The notes: generated by a model from the letters alone, not told the origin. 64,000 nt of DNA from JAGQRJ01 sp041402045 (GCA_041402045.1 JAWKSZ010000038.1:1-64000); one strand, 5' to 3'. Counted from the first letter of the stretch, positions 1-9,397 are shown. Numbers and translations are program-made.

Positions 1-986
1 ACGCCGCCGATCCGGCCGAAGAAGGTCTCGCCCGCGACCGCGCCCAGGATCTTGTTGCCCACGGCCTCGGCGCCCTCGGCGTCGGTCTGCGGGAGCAGGG
101 CGACGTACTTACCGCCGCCGTAGCGCGCGACGACGTCGATCCCGCGGGTGCGGTCCTTGAGCAGCTCCGCGACGCGCACGATCACCGTGTCGGCTTCGAC
201 GTAGCCCCGCTCGGCGTTGATCCGGCGCAGGTGGTCGATGTCCACGATAATCAGGGCCAGCGGGCTCCCGCTCTTGCGCGCGAGCTTGACCTCGTCCCGC
301 AGGCGCTTCTGGAAGTGGTTGCGGGTGTAGATCCCGGTCGCGGGGTCGCACACCGCGAGCTGATACATGCTCGCGTTGAGGATCGCGGTGGTGGCGTTGT
401 TGGCCAGCGCCTGGAACAGCTCGAGGTCCGCCGCCGAGAAGCTCTTGGTGATCGAGCGGCTGTCGACGTAGAGCACGCCCAGGATCTTGCGCGTGGTCAG
501 CGTCTCGACCGAGCGCTTCCCGCCCACGTGCTCGTCACGCAGGGTGACCTTGAGCGGGACGCACATGACCGAGAGGATCTTGAGGTCGATGATCGAGCTG
601 AGCTCGCTGAACTTCTTGTCGTGTTCGACGTTGGCGATGCAGATCGGCTGCTCGGTGCGCACGACGTCGGCGATCACGCTCTCGGAGACCTCCCGCTCCT
701 CCTTGGGGAGAGTCGAGAAGTCCATGTCCTTGGCCAGCTTGACGTTCAGCTCGTCCGAGTCGTCCTCGTAGAGCAGCAGCAGCCCCCGATCCGCCTCGGT
801 GATCCGGATCGTCATCTCGAGGATGATCTCGAGGATCTCCTCGAAGCTGTAGATCGGCGAATTGAAGAGCGTGGAGATCTCGTAGAGGACCCGCCAGCGG
901 TCCTCCTGGTCGATCGAGGTCCCGCGGTTCTTGGCGCTGAGACGCTCTTTCGTCTCATCCAGGCCTTCGAAGAAGTCGTCTGACAT
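1..986 (-). CDS. GAF-GGDEF protein with degenerate GGDEF motif (3' end outside window)
   Basis: Translating the minus strand from an ATG at 986 gives an uninterrupted frame (MSDDFFEGLDETKERL...) running off the left edge, about 328 residues. Residues ~30-215 read as a GAF-type sensor domain, ending in the typical LGVLYVDSR and FSAADLELFQALANNA segments. A GGDEF (diguanylate cyclase) domain follows. Its signature reads RYGGGKYVALLP, so the catalytic GG(D/E)EF is GGGKY: both acidic/aromatic catalytic positions are changed. The inhibitory-site RxxD (RGID) just upstream is kept. By family knowledge such proteins are usually inactive as cyclases and may bind c-di-GMP instead; that role is inference. 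The C-terminus is missing, so further domains are possible. Longer plus-strand frames here are antisense shadows. Confidence 0.88.
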   Translation of the reverse strand, partial: MSDDFFEGLDETKERLSAKNRGTSIDQEDRWRVLYEISTLFNSPIYSFEEILEIILEMTIRITEADRGLLLLYEDDSDELNVKLAKDMDFSTLPKEEREVSESVIADVVRTEQPICIANVEHDKKFSELSSIIDLKILSVMCVPLKVTLRDEHVGGKRSVETLTTRKILGVLYVDSRSITKSFSAADLELFQALANNATTAILNASMYQLAVCDPATGIYTRNHFQKRLRDEVKLARKSGSPLALIIVDIDHLRRINAERGYVEADTVIVRVAELLKDRTRGIDVVARYGGGKYVALLPQTDAEGAEAVGNKILGAVAGETFFGRIGG

Positions 987-1344
987 TTCTCCGCTCCCCT
1001 CCTGAAGAACACCATACCCCACGTCTCTGACGTGGACCAGGAACGGCTCAGGGATCGGCCCACAGCGGCTCACATTCGTCCAGGGTTGGGTTTCTCAGCG
1101 TCTCTGGCTTCACGTAGGTTTCACCCTGGGCCCCGATCCCCCTCATCTCAGGTCCAGGGACGCATGGACTTCCCCAGACTCGGCGATCTGGGACGACCCC
1201 GGGGGTGAGACCCATGGCGGCGCCACGCCTCTCGGGCCACGTGGGTTTCAGGGTCTACGAATCGTCTCCGGGGACGGGACCTTCTCCGCCAAGGGCCCCT
1301 GCCAGCTCCTACTCGGGCTAGACTTCGGCGCGGGAGGAGGTTGC
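987..1344. other. Intergenic region, 358 bp
   Basis: This region separates the divergent GAF-GGDEF and amidohydrolase-like genes, so it should hold promoters for both. I see no convincing open frame, repeat or strong hairpin. The only clear signal is the purine-rich ribosome binding site (gggaggagg) just before the GTG at 1345. Confidence 0.5.
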
Positions 1345-2262
1345 GTGAACCTGCCGGAGTCGGTCGAGGGCGTCGTCCACGTCGAGGTGCTGAGGGGCTC
1401 CGAGGCTGCGTCCGCGCCCCCGGACCTCCTGGTCGAGGTGCCCCACGGCGCGGATCGGCGCGCCCACTACGACGCCCTCGCCCAGCGCCTGCAGGGCGAC
1501 CTGCCGGCGGACCTCCACGAGTTCTTCTCCATGAACACGGACGTCGCGGCGTGGGCCTACGGGCAGGAGACGGCGCGCCGGATCGTGGAGGCGGACCCGC
1601 GCCGCGCGGTGCTGCTGCTGCGGTGCTTGCTGCCGCGCACGTTCGTCGACACCAACCGCGACGCGGCGTCGGCGGGGGGCGACCTGACCCAAGGCGGCAT
1701 GACCGCCGGGATCCCCGTCTACGTGCGCGAACCCGCAGATCGCGCGCTGCTGCTCGAGCTGCACCAGGCTTACGTCGCGGTCGCCGAGCGCGCTTACGAG
1801 GCGGTCTGCGGGCGCGGCGGCCTGGCCCTCGTGCCCCACACCTACGGGCCCCAGAGCGTGGGGATCGAACGGGTGGACGAGCGGATCGTCGAGAACCTGC
1901 GCGCGGCGCTCGCCCCCGGTGAGGCGGAGCGCTGGCCCCTGCGGCCCGAGGTCGACCTCCTCACCCGGGACGGCGAGGGGACCTCCTTCGCGCCCGAGGG
2001 GATCGAGGCCGCGCTGAGCGCCCGCTTCGCGCAGGCCGGGTTCGACGTGCGCTCGAACGACACCTACCACTTGCACCCCGCGACCCTCGGCCACCGCTGG
2101 TCGGTGACCTACCCGGGGCAGGTGCTGAGCCTGGAGGTCCGTCGGGACCTGCTGGTGGAGGCCTGGCGCTGGAGCGAGGAGATGCTCCCCGTGCCGGCGA
2201 AGGTCGCGCGGGTCGCCGACGTCCTCGCCCAGCCCCTGCTCGAGCGGCTCCCGCCCCGCTGA
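1345..2262 (+). CDS. N-formylglutamate amidohydrolase-like protein
   Basis: A 305-residue protein starting at GTG 1345, chosen because a strong gggaggagg lies 4 bases upstream. Motifs fit the N-formylglutamate amidohydrolase fold: VEVPHGAD near residue 30 (family E-x-P-H-x-G metal site), FVDTNRD near 100 (D-x-N-R), VPHTYGP near 170, and a C-terminal LSLEVRRDLL resembling the family's E-x-x-R strand. Family members are zinc hydrolases of N-acylated acidic amino acids, classically in histidine degradation. No hut genes are nearby, so substrate is unknown. It stands alone, upstream of the glycogen genes and separated from them by a large inverted repeat. Confidence 0.75.
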   Translation: MNLPESVEGVVHVEVLRGSEAASAPPDLLVEVPHGADRRAHYDALAQRLQGDLPADLHEFFSMNTDVAAWAYGQETARRIVEADPRRAVLLLRCLLPRTFVDTNRDAASAGGDLTQGGMTAGIPVYVREPADRALLLELHQAYVAVAERAYEAVCGRGGLALVPHTYGPQSVGIERVDERIVENLRAALAPGEAERWPLRPEVDLLTRDGEGTSFAPEGIEAALSARFAQAGFDVRSNDTYHLHPATLGHRWSVTYPGQVLSLEVRRDLLVEAWRWSEEMLPVPAKVARVADVLAQPLLERLPPR

Positions 2263-2471
2263 GCCGGGAGACAAAGGACGGGTAAAGGCAGGGCGAACCT
2301 GCCGGGTCCTCGCGTGCGCTCGATTCCTCGCTAAACGGACGCGCGCGATCCTGAGCGGTCAGCACGGAGACCACGCGCTGACCCCCCACCGAATCGCGCC
2401 TTCCGCTTAGCTGCTGGCAGCTCTGCCTATGCGTTAGCGTTCGGGAGACACCAAGCGAAGCCTCTACCAGG

Positions 2472-2564
2472 AACCAGAGTCACGATCCTGAGCGGGCGAG
2501 CGAGCGCCAGATCGTTGACGACATGGGAGCCCCCCTCGCCCGCTCAGAATCGTGAACTCTGGTT
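2472..2564. repeat. Long inverted repeat upstream of glgC
   Basis: Arms at 2472-2500 and 2535-2564 are near-perfect reverse complements (about 29 bp, one mismatch and one single-base bulge) around a 34-nt loop. The left arm begins aaccagagtcacgatcctga and the right arm ends gtgaactctggtt. A related stretch (gatcctgagcggtcag) occurs near 2350. The right arm ends 27 nt before the glgC start. It could be a terminator for the gene upstream, a leader-RNA hairpin for glgCA, or a small palindromic mobile element. No T-tract follows it. Confidence 0.75.
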
Positions 2565-2591
2565 AGAATCCGCGCCCGAGGACGGTCGCTC

Positions 2592-3988
2592 GTGAAGAAC
2601 ATGCCAGTGCTGATCCTGGCCGGGGGCAAAGGCTCCCGTCTGGGTCCCTTGACCGCGCACCGCGCGAAGCCGGGCGTCCCGTTCGCCGGGCGCTACCGGA
2701 TCATCGACTTCGTGTTGAGCAACTTCCTCAACTCGGGGTACCGCCAGATCTACGTGCTGACGCAGTACATGGCCCACAGCCTGATCCGGCACATGACCCG
2801 CAACTGGTCGGCCGCGTCGGGGATGTACCTCGAGGTCGCGCCGGCTCAAATGCGCAAGGGCAGCTTCTGGTATCGGGGCACCGCCGACGCGATCCACCAG
2901 AACCTGAACCTGCTCACCGAGTCGGAGGAGCCGGACGTCAGCGGTGTTCGGCGGCGACCACATCTACAAGTTCGACGTCTCGCAGATGCACGACTACCAC
3001 CGCGAGCACGAGGCGGACCTGACGGTGGCGGCGTTCCCGGTCGCGCGCGAAGAGGCCACCCGCTTCGGCGTGATCCAGGTCGACGAGCAGTGGCGGATCG
3101 TAGGCTTCCAGGAGAAGCCGGCGGACCCCACCCTGATCCCCGGCCAGCCCGACGTGTGCCTGGTCAGCATGGGCAACTACATCTTCCGCAAGCCGGTGCT
3201 CGAGCGAGAGGCGAACTGGGTCGTCGAGGCCGACGGGACCAGCTACGACTTCGGGCGCGACGTCGTCCCGCACCTCGTCGAGCAGGGCGCGGCGGTCTAC
3301 GCCTACGACTTCGGCCAGAACCGGATCCCGGGCGAGCCCGAGGAGGCCAAGCCCTACTGGCGCGACGTGGGCACCATCGACTCCTACTTCCAAGCCAACA
3401 TGGACATCCGCAGCCGGCTCCCGCGCTGAACCTCTACAACCACCAGTGGCGGATCCGCACCGCCCAGCGCCACTACCCGCCGGCGCGCTTCGTGCGCCAC
3501 GGCACCCCGGGCACGCCGAGGTCGTCGACAGCCTGATCTGCGAGGGCTCGATCGTGTCCAGCGCCGTGCTGCGCCGGGTGCTCCTGGGCTACGACTGCTT
3601 CGTGCACGCCGAGAGCGTGACCCAGGACGCGCTCCTGCTCTCGGGCTGCAACGTCGGGGCCGGAGCCCTCGTCAGCAACCTGGTCTGCGACAAGAACTGC
3701 AGCATCGCGCCGGACGCGGTGATCGGCCAGGACGAGGCCGCCGACCGCGAGCGCTTCCCGTTCATCACCGAGAGCGGGATCGTGGTGCTCCCCAAGGGCA
3801 CTCGGGTGCCCGCGGAGGGCCCGATCGAGATCGCCCACGACATGGGGCAGGCCATGATGAACGACCCGGCGACCGCGGCGCGGCTGCAGGAGTTCGAGGG
3901 GCGGATCGTGTTCACCGAGGAGGACCGGCACAGCCACGTGTCCTCGGGTCCCCGCTACCGCCGCTACGGACCGGGCGCGCGCTCGTGA
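2592..3988 (+). CDS. glgC: Glucose-1-phosphate adenylyltransferase (frame broken three times)
   Basis: Makes ADP-glucose from glucose-1-phosphate and ATP for glycogen synthesis. Starting at GTG 2592 the protein reads VLILAGGKGSRLGPLT (nucleotide-binding loop), KPGVPFAGRYRIIDFVLSN and YRGTADAIHQN, all classic GlgC. Later parts sit in other frames: VFGGDHIYKFD, GFQEKPADP and GTIDSYFQANMD (frame of 2944), then PALNLYNHQWRIRT, then the C-terminal left-handed beta-helix from about 3520. Breaks: one extra G at 2943-2944, one base lost around 3410-3425, one C lost near 3511. Correcting all three gives about 465 residues and a stop at 3988 that overlaps the glgA start by GTGA. Sequence errors are more likely than a pseudogene because all catalytic blocks are intact. 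Confidence 0.88.
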
Positions 3989-5448
3989 GGGTCGCCTTCG
4001 TCTCCGCGGAGGCCGCGCCCTGGGCCAAGACCGGCGGCCTCGGCGACGTGGTGGGCTCGCTCCCCGCCGCGCTCAAGCGGGTCGACCCCGAGCTCGAGGT
4101 GTGCGTGTTCCTCCCGCTCTACGAGCGGGTGTGGAAGGCCCTCGCGGACCGCGGCCTGCGGCTCGAGCCGACCGAGATCGAGTGCGCGGCCCGGCTCTAC
4201 GGTCAGCCCGAGTTCGGCCGGGTGCAGCGCTACGTCGACGACGACGGCGTGATCTGGGCCTTCCTCGAGCACCACGGCTTCTACCACCGCCAGGGGCTCT
4301 ACGGCGACAGCCACGGCGCCTACTTCGACAGCGCGGCGCGCTTCGCGTTCCTCTGTCGCGGGGCGCTGGACTGCGCGCCCAAGGTCCTGGGCGGGAAGCC
4401 CGACGTGTTCCACTGCCACGACTGGCACACGGGCCCCTTGCCCATGTATCTGAAGTCGCGGTATCAGCCGGCCTACCCGCGCGCGGCGTCGGTGCTCACG
4501 ATCCACAACCTGGGGTATCAGGGCGTCTACACCAAGGAGCTGCTCCCCGGGATCGGCCTGCCCTGGAGCCTCTACACCCCGGATCGGGCGGAGTACTACG
4601 AGCACGTGAACCTGCTCAAGGGCGGGATCGCCTGCGCCGACGCCACGACCACGGTCAGCCCGACCTACGCCCGGGAGATGCTCACCTCCGAGGGCGGGAT
4701 CGGCCTCGACGAGTTCCTGCGCCACCACGCGCGGCACTACCACGGGATCCTGAACGGCCTGGGCCCGGAGCAGCGCTCGCCTCACGCGGACCCCGCGCTG
4801 CCGGCGGCCTACGACGTCGACGACCTCGGCGGAAAATACGAGTGCCGCAAGGCGCTGCTCAAGGAGGTCGGGCTCAAGACGAACTACGGCGAGCCGGTGA
4901 TCGGCGTGGTCTCACGCTTCGTGGGGCAGAAGGGGCTGGACCTGGTCGCGGACCTGGTCCCGGCGCTCCCCGCGATCGGGGCCAAGCTCGTGGTCCTGGG
5001 GAGCGGGAGCCGGGTCCTCGAGGACCGCTTCCGGCACCTGGCGCACGCCTACCCCAACCACCTCGCCCTGCGCACGGCCTTCGACCCCCCGCTCGCCCAG
5101 CGGATCTACGCGGGCTCGGACATGTTCCTGGTCCCGAGCCTGTTCGAGCCCTGCGGGCTGACCCAGATGCAGGCCATGGCCTACGGGTCGGTGCCGGTCG
5201 TGCGCGCCGTCGGCGGGCTCAAGGACACCGTCCTCGATCCGCGGCACCACGGCGAGTCCGCCACCGGCTTCGTGTTCTACGACTACCACCCGGACGCCTT
5301 GATCCAGGCGGTGGTCCGCGCGGTCGACATGTTCCGCAACCGCTTCAAGCATTGGCGGATCCTGCAGAAGAACGGCATGCGCCGCGACGCGACCTGGGAG
5401 ACCAGCGCCCGCCGCTACCGCGGCCTCTACGACGCCGTCCTCCGCTAA
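3985..5448 (+). CDS. glgA: Glycogen synthase (ADP-glucose type)
   Basis: Transfers glucose from ADP-glucose to the growing alpha-1,4-glucan. The 487-residue length matches bacterial GlgA of family GT5. It opens with MRVAFVSAEAAPWAKTGGLG; the KTGGLGDV ADP-glucose-binding motif lies at residues 15-22. HCHDWHTG appears near 141, and the C-terminal GT-B half carries SRFVGQKGLDL and LFEPCGLTQMQAM near 385, with the conserved glutamate. The GTG start overlaps the glgC stop by 4 bases, so the two genes are translationally coupled as glgCA. No branching enzyme or phosphorylase is seen downstream, although a hydrolase at 10327 has an N-terminal region like those that precede esterase or glucan-active domains. 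Confidence 0.95.
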   Translation: MRVAFVSAEAAPWAKTGGLGDVVGSLPAALKRVDPELEVCVFLPLYERVWKALADRGLRLEPTEIECAARLYGQPEFGRVQRYVDDDGVIWAFLEHHGFYHRQGLYGDSHGAYFDSAARFAFLCRGALDCAPKVLGGKPDVFHCHDWHTGPLPMYLKSRYQPAYPRAASVLTIHNLGYQGVYTKELLPGIGLPWSLYTPDRAEYYEHVNLLKGGIACADATTTVSPTYAREMLTSEGGIGLDEFLRHHARHYHGILNGLGPEQRSPHADPALPAAYDVDDLGGKYECRKALLKEVGLKTNYGEPVIGVVSRFVGQKGLDLVADLVPALPAIGAKLVVLGSGSRVLEDRFRHLAHAYPNHLALRTAFDPPLAQRIYAGSDMFLVPSLFEPCGLTQMQAMAYGSVPVVRAVGGLKDTVLDPRHHGESATGFVFYDYHPDALIQAVVRAVDMFRNRFKHWRILQKNGMRRDATWETSARRYRGLYDAVLR

Positions 5449-5462
5449 AGGGAAGGGCACGA

Positions 5463-5525
5463 TTCCGCGACGTCGCCTGCACGGTGGCAGAGGTTCACGA
5501 ACTGAGTCGGTCGCGACGTCGCGAA
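5463..5525. terminator. Hairpin between convergent glgA and ATP-grasp gene
   Basis: Arms ttccgcgacgtcgc (5463-5476) and gcgacgtcgcgaa (5513-5525) are complementary apart from one bulged base. They lie in the 97-bp gap between two convergent genes, which fits a bidirectional terminator. There is no U-tract on either side, so the call rests on position and symmetry. Confidence 0.45.
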
Positions 5526-5545
5526 CTCCTGCCTTCCATGTACTG

Positions 5546-6769
5546 CTATCGCGCCCGGACTTGGACCCCGCGGCCGATGCGGCTCATGATCTCGAGCAGG
5601 GTGTCGTAGTTCGGGTGCCGCACCTGGACCCAGGCGTTCGCCTTGTAGCCGCCCTCCACGGGCTGGGTGGGGCTGCCCGGCGGCGGGAAGTGCGCCGCGA
5701 TGATGAAGTCGCCGAGGTCGCGGAACATGGCGTCGCGACCCTCGTAGCCCACGATCCGGCCGTCGCGGTCCGGGCGGAGGGCGATCATGCCGCTCGCGAA
5801 GCGGCGGCTCGGACGACGGGCCGGGGGCAGGCCGCACACCGCGTGGGCCCACTCCTGATAGAGGTCCATGTCGTTGCCGGCGTTGTGCAGGTCCCAGGCC
5901 CCGACCCCGGGCGGCCGGCAGCCGATCTCCGAGAACATGAGGCCCTTGGGGGTGATGAACCACTCCATGTGGGTGGCGGCGGTGCCGATCTCCAGGGCCT
6001 CGATCACCTTGCGGCCCAGGACGCGGAGCTCCGTGTAGCCCTCCGCGTCGACGCGGTTGCTGGACGCGATCTGCGGCGAGATCCAGCGCGTGCGCATCGC
6101 GTGCAGCACGTTGGGGTAGTAGTGCGAGATGAACTCGTGGACCACCTTACCGTTGACCGTGATCGTGTCGTAGAAGCCCTCGTGGCCGCTGAGGAACTCC
6201 TCGACCGCGCAGTCGTGGGGGCGGGTGGCCAGACCCGAGTCGCGCATGGCGGCTTCGAAGTCGGCGTCGTCGTTGATCCTGTAGGTCCCCGCGGCGCCGG
6301 CGCCGTCGCGCGGCTTGAGCACGATCGGGTAGCCGACCTCGCGAATGAACTCCTTGACCTCGTCGGGGGTCGACGCCGAGCCGGAGCGGGCGCAGGGGAT
6401 CCCCGCCTTGCGCAGGAAGTCCTTCATGATCGGCTTGTCGCGGCAGCGGAGGGTGGTCTCGACGCTGACCCCAGGGATCCCGCAGCGCTCGCGGGTCTCC
6501 GCCGCGACCATCATGTGGGCCTCGACGGTGGCCTCGAGGCGGTCGATCCAGCCGCGCTTCTGCAGGCGACGGGTCGCCTGCACCATCGAGCCCAGGTCGC
6601 AGACGGTGGGGACCTGCTCGTACCAGGTCAGCCACTCCTTCAGCTGGCCGTCCAGGGCGTGATACGGCCACTCCCCGATCGCGCTCACGGCGGCGCCGGC
6701 GTGCTTGAGGCAGCGGACGAAGTCGCGTTGGTTTACGGGAAACGCCGGCTCGACGAGGATGACGTGCAC
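5546..6769 (-). CDS. ATP-grasp protein 1 (carbamoyl-phosphate-synthase-like)
   Basis: A 407-residue ATP-grasp enzyme. I place the start at GTG 6769 (VHVILVEPAFPVNQRDFV) because AAGGAG lies 7 bases upstream; a longer frame to 6865 has no such site. The N-terminal ~110 residues form a Rossmann-like pre-ATP-grasp part. The nucleotide-binding lysine and glycine loop read LKPRDGAGAAGTYRI near 148, EEFLSGHEGFYDTI follows, and the Mg-binding strand reads FSEIGCRPPG near 278. Known members ligate a carboxylate to an amine or thiol via an acylphosphate. Its closest visible relatives are the two genes at 6944 and 8167, which share the ARPPG and EEF-G-E blocks. It is divergent from that operon and may share its promoter region. 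Substrate unknown. Confidence 0.82.
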   Translation of the reverse strand: MHVILVEPAFPVNQRDFVRCLKHAGAAVSAIGEWPYHALDGQLKEWLTWYEQVPTVCDLGSMVQATRRLQKRGWIDRLEATVEAHMMVAAETRERCGIPGVSVETTLRCRDKPIMKDFLRKAGIPCARSGSASTPDEVKEFIREVGYPIVLKPRDGAGAAGTYRINDDADFEAAMRDSGLATRPHDCAVEEFLSGHEGFYDTITVNGKVVHEFISHYYPNVLHAMRTRWISPQIASSNRVDAEGYTELRVLGRKVIEALEIGTAATHMEWFITPKGLMFSEIGCRPPGVGAWDLHNAGNDMDLYQEWAHAVCGLPPARRPSRRFASGMIALRPDRDGRIVGYEGRDAMFRDLGDFIIAAHFPPPGSPTQPVEGGYKANAWVQVRHPNYDTLLEIMSRIGRGVQVRAR

Positions 6770-6943
6770 GACTCGCTCCTTGGCCCGAGGGGGTGGGTTC
6801 GAGGCGGCAAGCTTCGCAGATTTCTCCGCCAGAGCCAGCGCAAACGGGCCGGATCCGGGCTTCACCTCGGGTTCACTTTGCTCGCTGCTGGCGGTGGCCT
6901 AGGGCCCAGCGAGGCGCTAGTGTAGGCGCCCTTGAGCCAGGCC

Positions 6944-8167
6944 ATGCGGACAGTCGCCTTCGTCATTCCCTACACCTTCGAGACCTCGGTGCGCTTCCTG
7001 CGCGCGGCGTTGAGCCTGACCGGGGTGCGCGTCGGTGTGATCAGCGCCGATCCCCTGGATCGGCTGGGCCCGGAGGTCGTGCGCCAGGTCGCCGGGCATT
7101 GGCGGGTGCAGAACCCCATGGACCCCAACGAGCTCGTGCAGGCCGTTCAGGGGCTCACCGCGCAGATGGGGTCCGTGGACCGGCTGGTCGGGGTGCTGGA
7201 GCAGCTGCAGGTGCCGCTGGCGAAGGCCCGCGAAGCCCTGGGGCTCCCGGGGCTCAGCGTCGAGGCGGCGATCAACTTCCGCGACAAGGCGCGCATGAAG
7301 GACCTGCTGCGGCAGGCGGGGGTCCCCTGCGCCCGGCACTGCCTCGCCACTCGCGCGAGCGAGGCCCGGGCCTTCCTCGAGCGCGTGGGCTTCCCCGTCG
7401 TGATCAAGCCTCAGGCGGGGGCGGGGGCGAAGAACACCTTCCGCCTCGACCACCAGGGCCAGGTCGCGGAGGCCCTCGCCGCGTTCCCGCCCCGGCCGGA
7501 GGCGCCGACCTTGCTCGAGGAGTTCGTCACCGGGCGGGAGCACTCCTTCGACTCGGTGTGCGTCGGCGGCGAGCTCGTGTGGGCCAGCGTCTCGCGCTAC
7601 ACGCCGTCCCCGCTCGAGGTGCTGCAGAACGACTGGATCCAATGGACCGTCCTGCTCCCTCGAGACGTCGGCGGCGCCGAGTTCGATCCGATCCGCGCGG
7701 CGGGGCGTCAGGCGCTGCGCGCCCTGGGCATGACGACGGGGCTCAGCCACATGGAGTGGTTCCAGCGCAAGGACGGGAGCGCGGCGGTCTCCGAGGTCGC
7801 GGCGCGCCCTCCCGGGGCGCAGATCACGACCCTCATGAGCTACGCCTACGACGCCGACCTGTATCGCGCCTGGGCCAAGCTCATGATCGGTGACCGCTTC
7901 GACCCCCCGGAGCGCAAGTTCGCCACCGGGGCCGCCTACCTGCGCAGCCAGGGGCGAGGCGATCGCGTCACCGCGGTCAAGGGCCTCGAGCGCGCGCAGC
8001 GAGCCGTCGGCGACCTCGTCGTCGAGGTTAAACTCCCGCGCATGGGTCAAGCTCGTTCGAGCAGCTACGAGGGCGAGGGATACGCGATCGTGCGGCATCC
8101 GCGGACCGACGTGGTCGAAGAGGCCCTGAAGACCATCGTGACCCAGGTGCGGGTCGAGGCGAGTTAG
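6944..8167 (+). CDS. ATP-grasp protein 2
   Basis: First gene of a six-gene coupled operon. About 407 residues from ATG 6944 (MRTVAFVIPYTF); a TTG at 6932 would add four residues and neither has a strong ribosome site. The ATP-grasp core is clear: FRDKARMKDLLRQAGVPCAR, VIKPQAGAGAKNTFRL near 153, LLEEFVTGREHSFDSV, THMEW-like LSHMEWF, and the metal site SEVAARPPGAQ near 282. Paralogous to the divergent gene at 5546 and the next gene at 8167. Its stop TAG overlaps the following GTG by one base. The reaction is presumably carboxylate-amine ligation; the partner substrates cannot be read from sequence. Confidence 0.82.
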   Translation: MRTVAFVIPYTFETSVRFLRAALSLTGVRVGVISADPLDRLGPEVVRQVAGHWRVQNPMDPNELVQAVQGLTAQMGSVDRLVGVLEQLQVPLAKAREALGLPGLSVEAAINFRDKARMKDLLRQAGVPCARHCLATRASEARAFLERVGFPVVIKPQAGAGAKNTFRLDHQGQVAEALAAFPPRPEAPTLLEEFVTGREHSFDSVCVGGELVWASVSRYTPSPLEVLQNDWIQWTVLLPRDVGGAEFDPIRAAGRQALRALGMTTGLSHMEWFQRKDGSAAVSEVAARPPGAQITTLMSYAYDADLYRAWAKLMIGDRFDPPERKFATGAAYLRSQGRGDRVTAVKGLERAQRAVGDLVVEVKLPRMGQARSSSYEGEGYAIVRHPRTDVVEEALKTIVTQVRVEAS

Positions 8168-9396
8168 TGGCTCCACGCGTCCTGTTCTTGAGTCCGTCCT
8201 TCCCGAGCGAGATGACCTACTTCACCGAGGGCCTCGCCGCGGTGGGGGCCAAGGTCGTGGGGGTCGGCGAGCATCCCAAGGAGGCCCTGCCCGAGCGCTG
8301 CCGGCGCGCGCTGAGCAACTACGTGCAGATCTCCTCGCTGTTCGACGAGGACCGCGCGGTCAAGGAGATCGTCGCCGAGGTCCGCGCCGCCGGGGTGAGC
8401 TTCGACCGCGTGGAGACGCTGTGGGAGCCCACCGTGATCCTCGCGGCCAAGGTCCGGGAGGCCCTCGGGGTCCCCGGGCTCTCGGTCGCGCAGGCGCTGC
8501 CCTTCCGCGACAAGGAGCTCATGAAGCGCAAGCTCGACGCGGCGGGGATCCGCACGCCTCGACACTGCGCCTGCTCCGACGAGGCCTCGATCCGGGCGGC
8601 CGCGGAGCGGATCGGCTACCCGCTCATGATCAAGCCGATCGCGGGGGCCGGCTCCGCCGACACGCACCGGGTCAACGACCCCCAGGACCTCGAGCGCGTG
8701 CTCAAGCTCGTGCGGCGGATCCCGACCGTCAGCGTCGAGGAGTTCGTCGAGGGCCGCGAGTTCACCTTCGACGCGATCTGCGCGGGCGGGCGCCCGCTGT
8801 TCTACAACATCGCCTGGTATCGCCCGCGTCCGCTCGTGGCCCGCACGGTGGAGTGGATCAGCCCCCAGGTCGTCGCGCTCAGGAACCCCGACGCCGCCGA
8901 GCTCCAGGGCGGGCGGGAGATGGGCTTCAAGGTGCTCCAGGCCTTGGAGTTCGAGGCGGGGTTCACCCACATGGAGTGGTACCTCAAGGACGACGGCGAG
9001 GTCGTGTTCGGGGAGATCGGGGCCCGGGTCGGCGGCGCGCGGCTCATCGACGAGATGAACTTCTCGAACGACGCCGACCTCTACCGCGGCTGGGCCGAGG
9101 CGGTGTGCTACGGCCGGCTGAGCGAGCCCATTCAGCGCCGCTACAACGTGGCGATCGTGTTCAAGCGGGCGCAAGGCGAGGGCCGGATCCAGCGGATCGC
9201 CGGCCTCGGCGCCTACATGGCGCGCTACGGGCAACACGTGGCGTGCATCGACCTGCTCCCCGTCGGCGCGCCTCGGCGCAACTGGCTGCAGACCTTGCTG
9301 TCCGACGGCTACATCATCGTCCGCCACCCCGATCTGCAGTCCTGCCTGAACCTGGCAGATCGCTTCGGCACCGACGTCCAGATCTACGCGTCCTGA
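8167..9396 (+). CDS. ATP-grasp protein 3
   Basis: 409 residues, starting at a GTG that overlaps the preceding stop (TAGTG). ATP-grasp features in order: an N-terminal Rossmann-like region (MAPRVLFLSPSFPSEMTYF), FRDKELMKRKLDAAGIRTPR, MIKPIAGAGSADTHRV near 154, VEEFVEGREFTFDAICAGG, THMEWYLKDDGEVVFGEIGA and GARVGGARL near 281. Compared with its two relatives the metal-site arginine is followed by VGG rather than PPG. Tight linkage to gene 2 and to the S51-like gene (one-base gap) argues that the products act on one substrate in sequence. No family-specific function can be assigned. Confidence 0.82.
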   Translation: MAPRVLFLSPSFPSEMTYFTEGLAAVGAKVVGVGEHPKEALPERCRRALSNYVQISSLFDEDRAVKEIVAEVRAAGVSFDRVETLWEPTVILAAKVREALGVPGLSVAQALPFRDKELMKRKLDAAGIRTPRHCACSDEASIRAAAERIGYPLMIKPIAGAGSADTHRVNDPQDLERVLKLVRRIPTVSVEEFVEGREFTFDAICAGGRPLFYNIAWYRPRPLVARTVEWISPQVVALRNPDAAELQGGREMGFKVLQALEFEAGFTHMEWYLKDDGEVVFGEIGARVGGARLIDEMNFSNDADLYRGWAEAVCYGRLSEPIQRRYNVAIVFKRAQGEGRIQRIAGLGAYMARYGQHVACIDLLPVGAPRRNWLQTLLSDGYIIVRHPDLQSCLNLADRFGTDVQIYAS

Positions 9397-9397
9397 C

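Noticed and set aside
231..983. Plus-strand 250-codon frame
   Set aside because: Antisense to the GAF-GGDEF gene, which has clear motifs in the opposite strand.
2263..2471. tRNA or small RNA gene in the glgC upstream region
   Set aside because: I could not fold a cloverleaf or find T-loop/CCA-like signals; only palindromic sequence is seen.
2592..3988. Programmed frameshifting in glgC
   Set aside because: Three shifts in mixed directions at ordinary sequence with no slippery site plus stem-loop; sequence error is simpler.
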